A stretch of DNA of 64,000 nt, from contig JADDOH010000472.1 of NCBI GenBank assembly GCA_016648135.1, positions 1 through 64,000 on the forward strand. The letters run 5' to 3'. Positions within the stretch are counted from its first letter, which is position 1. The number at the start of each line of letters is the position of its first letter. Shown here piece after piece: positions 54,741 through 64,000 of the stretch. This stretch comes from Agrypnia vestita. Its lineage: Eukaryota; Arthropoda; Insecta; Trichoptera; Phryganeidae. The position numbers and the translations under genes are program-made. The notes beneath the pieces are model-generated. The model saw only the letters and a program-made list of their open reading frames with translations, had not been told where the DNA came from and ran no database searches.

Positions 54741-56302
54741 TTCACATACACCGTTAGAGACGCGAAACGTTACAGGTATTCGACAATATAGAAGGCTAAT
54801 ATGCAACGTTTTCTTCTCAAATCAACTATTTATGATCAAAACCTTCGGGTTGGATCACCTGATATGAGTTTTCTGGGTGTTTTTACTACTTTTCTGGCTG
54901 AGGTTTCAGATCAAATTGTAGGGTTCATTATCAGGGCTGATGTTTCGTCATGAATGTAAGTGTTGCGATCAAGTACGAGTATTGGGAATACCGTGGCAGG
55001 CTGAAAGGTTGCCAGTACTGGCTAGTAAAACCGTGGAGAAAGTTCAATGTCCCTGTGTTTAAGTGTTTTGTGACAAAACCGTGTAGCAAACATATATTTT
55101 CACGAGTTATTTTGTATATTGACTGCAAATACGTATCACTATTGCTATATTTGAGAAAAATCAAACGATGGTAATTAATAATTACAAAACCACTTTTAGC
55201 GATCAACCACGATCACTAGACAATTAATAATCGAAAACAAACTGAACTGATTGAGTGAGATCATTCATTTGAAAGAGCTTTTGACGAGAGCTTTGCGAAG
55301 ACGAAGTATTCCGACGAAGTATGACGAGCCGAGCGCAGTCGTATTGTTCGAATATTCTTACTTGGCGAGTCAGCAAGTTAACTTAAGTTGTCAGTTGCCA
55401 TTTCGGCAACTCGAGTTGACTCGCTGGCAGTGTATCTCGAGTTACTCGAGTAAATTAACTCAATTAACCCATCGCTATTTATGAGATATTTCCTAAATAA
55501 TTAAAGTTTCAAATTTTATTTTACCTTTCGCCCACATAAACACTCCTTAATATATATTATCATTGTGTAAAACTTGGATAGCTTGCGCGTAAACTCGTAA
55601 ATTTCACATAAACTAGCGTAGTTTGTGCACAGGTGTATTCTAACGTAGCCACGTTAATTAACATCTGGATGGCTACTGGCCGGATGGCGGACACCAGAAT
55701 GAATCGAAGCTAAAAAGACAATAATTTTTATGTAATTTAATTTAGTCTGTAAGGTTAAATGTTATTGGTATGCTTATTTTAATATAGTGTATGTGGTGTA
55801 ATTGAATACTGGAAATTAATAAAGTACTAATTGCAAGAATGTTCATTTTAAGATACAAGCTAAAAATCAAATATAGTCATTTTCACTCAGAATGTGATAT
55901 TTTTCAAGTATATTTTCAACACTACTACATGCCGGTACCTCACTTGAATAGGTTCTTTAAATACTAAAATCTGTTAAAAAAACTCATGTCATTTAGTGCC
56001 CTATTTATAATAAAATGATGCGGCGCTTAATTTTTATGCGATATATATTGCCATATAACTAGGAAATTAACACAGATAGGACTTCAGTGAAGTTTTTAAT
56101 GTATTGGCGAAGACACATTGGCACTTAGTGCTTAACTCTTAAAAGACTGTGCTTAAAAAAAACCTTCGGGAACGGTGGTGAAACACAGTGTTACATGATT
56201 AAAAATCGACGTAGTTTATAATATGTGGTAAAATATATTTAACATATTTTTAATTTTATTTAAGGAAACGAGTCCCGTAATATTTAATACGAAATAAATA
56301 TC
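54741..56302. other. No recognised gene
   Basis: 55270-55470 is rich in CGAG/ACTCG words with small palindromes (for example CTCGAGTTACTCGAG near 55437). The antisense frame pair at 54931-55206 has no domain. Confidence 0.4.
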
Positions 56303-56383
56303 CAGGTTCCAGCATTTAATTTTTCAGTTTTATTATTTGATATCTGTGTATTTCTCTTTATTTCATTTATTTATTTCGTATTA
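56303..56383 (+). mobile_element. SINE-3, 5'-truncated copy
   Basis: ATCCAGGTTCCAGCATTTAA through TTTATTTCGTATTA is identical to 5310-5387. The tRNA-like head is cut off within the T arm. A (TA)n run follows (to about 56401). Confidence 0.8.
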
Positions 56384-56401
56384 TATATATATATATATAT
56401 T

Positions 56402-57827
56402 GTCAATATACATATGACTTTTTAAAGGTCCTTTTATATAATTATATAAGCTAAACATACATATTTACATTATCTTAGTAAATTATCATAAAATCATGGC
56501 ATATCGAATTTGCGTGCGCTCACACCGACTTATCATTACCGACTCAATTCAACGACGCGGTCGCCTGCACTCCATCTTTGTCTAACACGTCTTACGCGAC
56601 TCCACCGTACTCTTTCGATATTGTTTTCTCTTTCACCAAAACCCAAGCAACGCCATCTCTGTCCTACATGAAATGTGTGATTTTTTGCTAGATTTAACTG
56701 CAGCGTGCAATATTCTGATCTCTTTTATACACTAGTCGAATATACAAAAAAATACGTAGTTAAATATTTTTTAATTAAGAAATGCGTTATAAAACAGTTT
56801 AATTTAGTCATGTTGGTGTGAAAAAATCTATTTGATGATTACAAAAAATGTGACGTTTTAGTTTGCGTAAATAAGGTAGATATTTAATATTTTCTATGAC
56901 ATGTAGAGACCTACGTTACACCAACGACACAGCACACAGGAGTTATGTAATTCATTTCTAGTATTCATTGGTTTCTAGTAAGAATAGTTGTAAAGAATAA
57001 GAGATTTTGTAGAAAAATATTGAAACAGTTTTGTTGTATAAGTAGAATAAAGTGGCAGAGTCATGCCTGTAGGTATTCGCAATCAGCTAAGTCACATTAC
57101 CTGGGGATTTTATATGAAAAGAGGAATACACATGATAAGAACGCAAAAGGTGACTATGTTATTCCTGGAACCTGTTTGAACACAGTTTGCCACCTCTGTT
57201 ATGCAGCCTCCCGACCCTGCCGCATGTCCGCGTGTGGACATTGAACAATAGGCAGGTTTCCAGGACACTTTCGGTCCGTAATAATATGAAACATTCATCA
57301 TTTTTATTTCTATTGTGATATTTTTACGTGACCGCATCTCCGGAGGCCGCGCAAAAGTTTTGTTTTTTCCGCAACTTGACACACGGGAGCACAGATAATG
57401 TCCGCTTTGTAGACACGCAAAGTTCCCCTCACAGAGATAAATAACATTACAATTTTAAATATGCGTATTTGGATTAAACGCTTTTGGAAATTTAAAAAAA
57501 ATATTTCTTAGAATGAAGTTTAAACGTATTGTCACGAGATGTTATGTGTGGATTGTACAGAACTCTACACGTTTGACAATGAATTGGGAATCAATAGATA
57601 TTTAGAACTTCTCTAAGTAAGTCGATTATTCTCGAAGTTTCACGAAACGACATTACCTATATTAAAGATGACAGTTCCGCTGCGCAAACAGCTATTTTGA
57701 CAAATGAGACGATTCCAAAGAAATTGAAATCAGAGGTAGCGGCGATTCAGTGTGACCAAGTGACAATAATTAAGAGAGTACCCTACGGCCATTCGGAAGT
57801 AAGTGCGTTCCCAGAGGTCTGAATATT
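56402..57827. other. No recognised gene
   Basis: Mixed AT-rich DNA. The overlapping frames at 57020-57382 show no domain. Confidence 0.4.
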
Positions 57828-58052
57828 TTTTTTATTTTTTTATCTTATTTTTTATTTATTAGAGACACTAACAGGATAATAGGTACATGATTCTCAGATA
57901 ATAAACATTATAGTGAAGACTATGCCCATTATCCCAATTAAAAGTGTCTCCGGCACGCTCTAGTAACATGCATTTTTGCAATTAATTATATTATATATTT
58001 TGTGTTTGAGTGTAGTGCGATTAGTATTTAATGAATGATTGATTTAATGGAT

Positions 58053-58676
58053 CTATAGGTTCGTGTCATCGTTTAGAAAATGGATGTTGTGTATGAGTGA
58101 ATTTTTGAACGAAGATAAGGTGTCTGCAAGAATATCAGCATCAATGTTAGGGTCAGCACAATATAAATTATATGTGCGACACAACCTTGTAATGGGAAAA
58201 AAGTAACCGACATTATTAGTGTGCTGACTTATTCTGAAGAACTCCGGGTTTCTTATACGGGGTTTAACATGCAAATTTATATCAGATAGAGAGAGAGAAT
58301 CAATAGCTCCGCTGAGAATCTTGTGTAGCACAATGAGATCGGATATTTTCCGTCGGGACTCAAGTTAGTGCATTTTGAAAAAGGCAAGTCGATCTTCGTA
58401 GCTGTGAAGGTTGTTGTGTTGACCAGCTTTGTATGACAAAATACGCAGAAACTTTTTCTGCACTCTCTCGATTCTCGTAATATGTGTTATGTAATAAGGT
58501 AACCAAATAACTGACGAATATTCCAATATACTTTGTACTAGTGATGTATAGAGTATTTTTAAACTTTGAGGATTTTTAAAGTCTTGAGTAATTCTGGTGA
58601 TAAATCCCAACATAGTATATGCCTTGTTTGTGATATAATCAAAGTGGTTTCTAAAAGTGAGTTTAGAATCTAGCAT
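58053..58676 (-). pseudogene. LINE E C-terminal region
   Basis: After the reverse transcriptase, the minus strand reads DSKLTFRNHFDYITNKAYTM, LGFITRITQDFKNP, LVQSILEYSSVIW and RIERVQKKFLRIL (58365-58676). After a frame break it continues LHKILSGAIDSLSLSDINL and RNPEFFRISQHTNNVGYF, ending near LADTLSSFKNSLIH (58053-58331). This order (thumb, 'EY.s.vW', 'iE.vQ.kFlR', C-terminal block) is standard for Jockey/CR1-type LINEs. Confidence 0.8.
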
Positions 58677-58745
58677 GACGCCCAGATCCCTTATTGAATC
58701 GACTTTAGCGAGTGGAACGTCATCCAGTTTATAAACAAATTCTAT

Positions 58746-59366
58746 TTATTTTTTATTTTTAGTGAAACTAATCCATGAACATTTCTTACCATTAAGTGAC
58801 ATATTATTTGCTTTACACCAATTTGATAGTTCGTCCAGATCTCTTTGTAGGAGATGACTATCTTCTAGGCTACGAATGGTGGAATAAATTTTTAAATCAT
58901 CGGTATATAATAGACACTTATTTCTTAATATATTTGGCAAGTCATTTATGAAGATAAGAAAGAACAAGGGACCAAGGTGAGAACTTTGAGGAACTCCTGA
59001 GGTGATAGAAACCGGAGATGAATCATATTCGTTTACAGTCACCACTTGAGTTCGATGAGAAATGTAAGATTCTATCCATCTCAATAAGTTGCCGTGGATT
59101 CCTATAGCACGAAGTTTTGTCAAAAGTATACGATGATTCACCTTGTCAAACGCCTTGCTGAAATCTGTATATATTACATCCACTTGAGATCTCGAATCAA
59201 ACGATTTGCAAATCTGACTCACAAACTCAAGCAGGTTTGTAGTTTTGGATTTTTTTGGAACAAAGCCGTGTTGATTAATGCAATGTGTCTGACAATAGTG
59301 AGCGAATATGTATCTGTAGCAAATAATCTCGAATATCTTATTTAAGAAGAGTATGAAGTGTTTCAT
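58746..59366 (-). pseudogene. LINE E reverse transcriptase
   Basis: 206 open codons: the thumb-proximal NQHGFVPKKSKTTNLLEF, motif A YTDFSKAFDKVNHRILL, then GIHGNLLRWIESYISHRTQV, motif B GVPQSSHLGPLFF (Gly of GVPQGS changed to Ser), catalytic YTDDLKIYSTI (YTDD), and LSNWCKANNMSLNGKKC. The ATG at the right end is internal, because the element lacks its 5' half. It ends at a stop after NKK; the usual sequence continues in another frame downstream. It resembles LINE A (3838-7262) in motif wording, so the two may belong to one clade. Confidence 0.85.
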
Positions 59367-59370
59367 AAAC

Positions 59371-59755
59371 GATTGCTTTGTATGAGATGCATTTGTGAAT
59401 AGTTAATAGATCTCAAGTTAAATGTGTGTCTATTGATTTATGTTAACAAATAAAACATTAATTAATTTCAAGTGCATTAAAGAAAACACATTACTATTGT
59501 GAAGTTACAATTTCAGAACAAAGTTCTGTGAATTATTAAACAAAATTTTATTAATCAAATACAAAAAGCACACAGCAAAATAAAAAAAACGATAAAATAT
59601 TTAAATTGTGGTTCCCAAAATGTTAGTAGTGACAAAATAGCTTGACGTGTGTGCATTCTTTTGTAAATCAGCACGTCTTGTTTTACAGAAGAATATAATA
59701 ATCTTAAATTGTTCAATTTAACTTTCATAAAAGTTTGGTAACAACCACTTTAGAC
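59371..59755. other. No recognised feature
   Basis: AT-rich spacer. Confidence 0.5.
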
Positions 59756-59922
59756 CCCGCCCCATCCCACTCTCTCCCATTAGATTTCTGATTGTTCTGT
59801 AGGTTAGTTAGTGCATTCTAGTATTTACAAGATTAACATGTATGTAATAAATATTGATGAAAGGTTTACAGTACTATGATTGTGGTATATAGTGTTGTGA
59901 ACATAGTAGTGTAATGTTCTAA
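59756..59922 (+). mobile_element. PLE 3' fragment of the pair 3 family, cut before the ribozyme
   Basis: CCACTCTCTCCCATTAGATT, GTAGGTTAGTTAGTGCAT, TTTACAAGATTAACATG and ATAGTGTTGTGAACATAGTA match 37925-38085. The match stops about 12 nt before the GGUC stem I strand of the hammerhead. Confidence 0.65.
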
Positions 59923-60174
59923 CACTCTGTTAGCGAGTAATTTGATAAATTATTTTAAATTTTACGAGATATTTATACCTGCGGTAAATATTAGGTGTTT
60001 TTCCCAACGATAAGAAATATAAATACATCGATCACTATATTAATAATAACCAACTTCAAAACTATGAACAAAGAATATAATCTATATATAATTTCATAAA
60101 AAGGTCATATACACCGATCGTCACAAATAATGAAACAAATTATGATTATTAAATTCGATGAAAAACATAAGCTT

Positions 60175-60372
60175 TGTCACTTCTACATTGTAAATGAGTT
60201 AAACAATAATTTCAAATTTTGCTACTTAAGTTTCGGAAATAGAATTTTACGTTCAACAGGTGAGTATTTATAACTCAACACTTCGCCTGTCGATGAAGGA
60301 TCCTATTGCCCTCGAAACTTAAGTAGTGACACAAAAAATTATTTTTAAACTCGCGTTGAGATAACAAAATTT
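60175..60372. mobile_element. Decayed palindromic PLE-like pair (pair 6)
   Basis: Left arm inverted: GAAACTTAAGTAGCAAAATT ... AAATTATTGTTTAACTC. Right arm: GAAACTTAAGTAGTGACAC ... AAATTATTTTTAAACTC. Each keeps GAA plus a self-complementary ACUUAAGU (stem III) and A; the right arm has CGAUGAAGGAUCC where CUGANGA would be. 3' ends outward as in the other pairs. Confidence 0.45.
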
Positions 60373-61074
60373 ATGTAGTTCACCCAATTTTATGATTATC
60401 ATGAATAATCTCAATATAAATCTAATCACTTTTAATTATGAACATTTTCCAGCTAGTTCTGGAAAATGTCTGAGCCAACCAGCGCTCGAGAGCGTAAATT
60501 AAAGAGAATACAAAGTTTGAATCCCATCTCAACCAATCAGAGAGTAATGAAGAACTTGTTCCTCCCCGTGTAATTGCAAGCGAGAAAACAGACACAGAAA
60601 TGTCTGATTAGATAAACCGCGGGAGAAGCCAAACCTCAAGATGGAAATATTTTCTGTGCTCTTAAAAGTGGAGCACAAACTTTATAGTTGTCCAATTTCA
60701 AATTTGAACATTATTGGTTGGTACAACGTATTTTTTTAATTTATAAATTTCTTTAAAGTATCCTTTTTAATGATAAGCGTCTCAGAGATTACTAAACTAG
60801 AAAGAAATTGGTGGTCCATCAGCGATCATCGAAGTCATTGTTGAACAAATATATCACCAGGGTGCAAAAGCTTGGAAAGATAAAACCAAAAAAAAGCGAA
60901 AACAGTTTAATTAGTTAGTCTAAACAATAGTTTAGACAACAAACAACAACAAAATAGTCGACAACAACGACAAATAAATTTCCAGTCCCAAACGTAGATG
61001 ATATTTTCAAGCAAGTTTCCATATTGAAAATATGCAAAGAAAAAACCTTATAGAAAACCAGTAATATTTCAATT
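60373..61074. other. No recognised feature
   Basis: AT-rich; no repeat pairing noted. Confidence 0.5.
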
Positions 61075-61502
61075 TATAATGCCTAAATGTAAAACTGCCC
61101 AAATGTAGAACCACTATATTTATAAAGCCATTAACTACTACAATAACTTACCTTTTGAGATACGCTGCATCAGTAACCTCTCAGAGCAAATCAAAAAAAT
61201 TAAAATTTTCCTAAAATCAAACTTAAATTCATAAATCATTTAAACTTATAGCTTTTTTCAAAATACTTTAATACTTCATTTTATCAACTAACCTTTCTTA
61301 CCATATTAATAAAATAACTCGCATATGTACCTATATATTATAAAAATAAATAATAACTGCGGCTCCTTCATCAGACTCAAGAGCTTCTCTTCACTGATGA
61401 GGTCTACATGACTATAAAGTATTAAAAAAAAGTTAATTTTATATGTAAATATACGAGAACTGTATTTGTACCTGTATTGTAAATAAATAAAATTAAAAAA
61501 AC
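61075..61502 (+). pseudogene. LINE C-terminal tail and 3' UTR
   Basis: The plus strand reads IYKAINYYNNLPFEIRCISN then LSEQIKKIKIFLKSNLNS and a stop (61115-61233), the 'f..gvk.fN.LP.eir.......FK..lK..L' terminus of a Jockey/CR1-like LINE. A UTR and an A-rich tail (AAATAAATAAAATTAAAAAA) end at about 61502. Confidence 0.6.
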
Positions 61503-61639
61503 AGTGTACCGGACGTCAACACCTGGTTACTCAGGACACGGAAGGTCAGAATACAGTTCCACGCGCGGAGATAATTGATTCCGTTTCCCGCTCCGAGTCT
61601 GTGAACCATGCTCTCTAATATAATGACCTGAAATTGTGT

Positions 61640-61960
61640 AAAAAATGTAGTAAAAATATATAAATTGTAATATTATTAATATTTAAAGCGTTAACTTTGT
61701 GGTTAGACATTATAACAGAATGTAAGTTAACTTAGTAAAAGCCACTACCAGATTTAGGGTCTACCGGTTTCGAGACGTACCTGTCTCTTCGTCAGGACCA
61801 ACACTATATTACTATATTCACAATACTATACACCCCAATCAAAGTATTGTTAAACTTTCAACAATATTGATCACATGCGTGTTAATCTTGTCAGAGACAA
61901 ACATGCACTTATTAGCCTACTGAACATTCAGGAATCTACCGGTAGAGAGTAAGAGGGGAC
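61640..61960 (-). mobile_element. PLE 3' end of the pair 3 family, with hammerhead
   Basis: On the minus strand: GATTCCTGAATGTTCAGTAG, GGCTAATAAGTGCATG, GACAAGATTAACACGCATG, the hammerhead motif, GGTAGTGGCTTTTACTAAGT, AATGTCTAACCACAAAGTTA. A single arm; its 5' side ends against repeat R at about 61960. Confidence 0.75.
61758..61799 (-). ncRNA. Hammerhead ribozyme motif, complete
   Basis: On the minus strand: GGUC, CUGACGA, extra A, GAGAC-AGGUAC-GUCUC (stem II), GAA, ACCGGU, A, GACC. Core and stem I are intact. It matches the motif at 37716-37757 apart from the stem II loop. Confidence 0.78.
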
Positions 61961-62080
61961 GGGGGCAGCACGGTCTTGCTTGTTAGTTGAAAAGAATGTC
62001 AACCTGGAGACGATTGAGTAGTACTGATATGGAAGCTTTCGCTCTTAGAACGGTCCTAGGTAAGCGGTGATTACCATTCA
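61960..62080 (+). repeat. Dispersed repeat R
   Basis: CAGCACGGTCTTGCTTGTTA, TCAACCTGGAGACGATTGAG, CTGATATGGAAGCTTTCGCT, CTTAGAACGGTCCTAGG and GGTGATTACCATTCACT: the same order as at 39650-39875. Confidence 0.6.
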
Positions 62081-62082
62081 CT

Positions 62083-62545
62083 TTATTATTTATTTATTTA
62101 ATATAACATTACATTAAATTACATTACAAATATAATTATACAATAAAATTTATCATACAATCATATAATAAAATTTATAACTACCCAACTAGGCTGGCCT
62201 GTTTTAGGGTAAGTTATATATTTCATTTTAAAACACAATATTCGACTATTTGTACTCATTAGTATATATAATTAATTAATGATTTAGAGTTCAAGTAAAT
62301 TAGTACATTATAAAATTTTTAATTAGATTAAACAATACAAATATTTTAATTAAATTAATACAATAAAAAGTTAAATTAGATAAATATATTATATAAATTA
62401 AAACATTAGTCTAACAGTAGTTTTCCAAATAAGATAATTAGATAAATACATTATATAAATTAATACATTAGTCTAACAGTAGTTATCCAAATAAGATAAA
62501 AAAATTTTAAATATTTAAAACGAAGAAGAGGAAAAAAAATATAAT
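62083..62545 (-). mobile_element. AT-rich LINE-like 3' UTR with tandem duplication
   Basis: Opens with a TTATTATTTATTTATTTAAT tail (an A-rich tail on the minus strand). A block AATTAGATAAATA.ATTATATAAATTAA.ACATTAGTCTAACAGTAGTT.TCCAAATAAGAT is duplicated at about 62374-62438 and 62441-62500. No coding sequence was found. Confidence 0.45.
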
Positions 62546-63690
62546 AATAATACTCATTTTACTAAAGAGTTTTATTTTATAATTTCCATGCGTCCATTTA
62601 TAATTTTCACTGTATCCATATCCACCACATGTCTCTTAAAGGCTGGGACATGTACGAATGGAAGAAGTATTTCAAATATGTATCAAAACAAAAAAGGAAG
62701 TACATTAATAAACCCCTGGAATATTGCTTTTTATATTCAAATTTTCATCTGCGAAATTAACGCTATCGACAGGAGGTTAAAATCACGTTCATGAATTTTA
62801 TTGGCACTGTTAGCTTTGCATACGGTTTATATCTCCCCACAACCCTTGCAGGGATTTGCATCTCAGTGCTGTCTTTGAAAGAACTGTGAGTTCTTTGTTT
62901 ACCGTCAGTCTCCTATCTTCGAGGCAGAGCATTCATTTTTCCGCCCACTGAAAAGCTTTCGATGTTGCAGTTAAAGCCATTCGGCATAGCGCGACGCCGT
63001 TCAATGTTGTATTAGTGGTATTGTTTTGTTATCTCCTTGAGAAAATTCTATTGCTTATTTTATTGGATTGAGACTAATAATTTATCTCATATTACATTAA
63101 TGACTTATAGGGACGAACAGATAAAATTAATTTATATTTATATTATTCCAATTAGTTACTAATAATACCACAGTCACCATTTTCTTACTTGTCGAATTTA
63201 ATTGGTTTTATTTTTAAATGATTAAAAAGAAATGTGAATAGATGGAAAATAAAAACAGTATAATCTCTACTCGAAGGAATTTTGTAATTTATTTAATCGT
63301 ATTTCAGAACCTATTAGAAAGTATTAAATACTTCACCTATCGATGAGAGATTTTGATACTAGAATAGTAAAATATAAAATATGTGTTATTCAGAGGTAAC
63401 ATAAATTATGTTTTCCATCCTTTTCTATGATGAAAATCATTAAAAAGCATGGAAAACATAGAGATCGTTTATGAATTCTCATTATAAAACAATCTCTAAG
63501 ATTATAATCAAATCAATCAATTATATAAAAAATATTTCAGGTAAGAGTTCCGGTGGTTGAATTTTTGGTTAGAAATATTTTTTGTGTCTCCATATTCAAT
63601 TTACTTAACTTATCAAAAAAATTTGTTCTCTATCTGCATCATCACACTTAAAATGTGTATAATTAATAATGTAAATTATTTCACGTTATT
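62546..63690. other. No recognised gene
   Basis: The frame at 62588-62794 has no domain. Near 63330-63365 (CTTCACCTATCGATGAGAGA) there is resemblance to 60285-60310, perhaps another decayed relative of pair 6. Confidence 0.4.
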
Positions 63691-63698
63691 ACATTATG

Positions 63699-63800
63699 CT
63701 AGCTGTTTGTTACCGGCGTTGCATGGGTTAAGGACAATGTTAAAAGTGAATTTTTGGGAGGAAACAAAGAATCCATTGTTTTCTTAACCCTTAACCACTT
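63699..63800 (-). mobile_element. Helitron 3' end fragment
   Basis: On the minus strand: CTTAACCCATGCAACGCCGG then TAACAAACAGCTAG, like the 3' end of the Helitron at 41902-42805 (CTTAACACGTGCAACGCCGG, GTACGAACAGCTAG). The rest of the element is not recognised. The base after CTAG is C instead of T. Confidence 0.5.
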
Positions 63801-64000
63801 ACCACATATTTTTGTTACACAACCACCTGTCATACGTCTGTGGGACTCCCGAATAAAATAATTCACCTAGGTAAAATTTAGTAAAGAATAGATTTTTTTT
63901 AATTAAAATTCTATTGAAGAACATATTATGAAGAACATATTAAACTCTTAATTAGAAGAAAAAGGCATATGAAAATCAGCATTTTTTTTCTTTTAATCAT
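63801..64000. other. Window end, AT-rich
   Basis: Nothing recognised. Confidence 0.5.

Larger units (their letters stand above)
57828..59370 (-). mobile_element. LINE E, 5'-truncated copy
   Basis: Minus-strand Jockey/CR1-like LINE, from the reverse transcriptase at the right to an A-rich tail at 57828-57862. 3' UTR at 57865-58050. Coding entries are given separately. Confidence 0.8.

Noticed and set aside
55270..55470. CGAG-rich patch as an enhancer or operator array
   Set aside because: Words are irregularly spaced and the palindromes are short; no second copy to compare.

Overview
The window looks like a gene-poor, AT-rich piece of an arthropod (most likely insect) nuclear genome. I recognise no host protein-coding exon, rRNA gene or intact tRNA gene. 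What can be read is a dense, nested deposit of transposable elements: three mariner copies, a broken piggyBac with a separate TTAA-flanked MITE beside it, a Helitron with an internal minisatellite, several 5'-truncated non-LTR retrotransposons (LINEs), three SINE-like families, several foldback/MITE elements, and many pieces of Penelope-like elements (PLEs). The species cannot be named from this. The arthropod call rests on the mix of element types. A stray 5' or 3' exon of a large gene could be hidden in the unassigned stretches.

Layout. 1-3.5 kb: hairpins, a TIR element with a coding remnant, an RTE/BovB-like LINE end. 3.8-7.3 kb: a Jockey/CR1-like LINE split by a nest holding a TA-flanked foldback MITE, tRNA-derived SINEs and the 3' tail of a second LINE family. 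8.4-11.7 kb: a SINE inside a SINE, a 473-bp MITE, a 2 x 0.53-kb tandem duplication. 13.3-16.8 kb: two LINEs, the second with a 341-codon open reverse transcriptase frame and a 143-bp MITE in its C-terminal part. 16.9-18.2 kb: mariner copy 1. 18.9-30 kb: LINE ends and PLE ends. 32.5-34.2 kb and 52.9-54.7 kb: two inverted copies of a long GC-richer repeat of unknown class. 37.7-38.2 kb: a palindromic PLE pair. 40.5-48 kb: mariner 2, Helitron, TTAA MITE, piggyBac and mariner 3. 48.2-50.8 kb: two further palindromic PLE pairs, the second with GIY-YIG endonuclease coding. 57.8-62.5 kb: LINEs and more PLE ends.

The most interesting theme is a set of about a dozen hammerhead-ribozyme-like motifs in the PLE 3' ends. 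About seven keep the CUGANGA ... GAA core, and most of these also keep a pairing stem I, a stem II and a short self-complementary stem III. Several sit in head-to-head inverted pairs of 5'-truncated copies with both 3' ends pointing outward. Hammerheads in PLEs are known; the repeated palindromic architecture, the shared extra nucleotide at the base of stem II, and a shared box GTGGT...AAAC 16-20 nt after the predicted cleavage site are what I read here. All similarities were judged by eye; no alignment or folding program was run.
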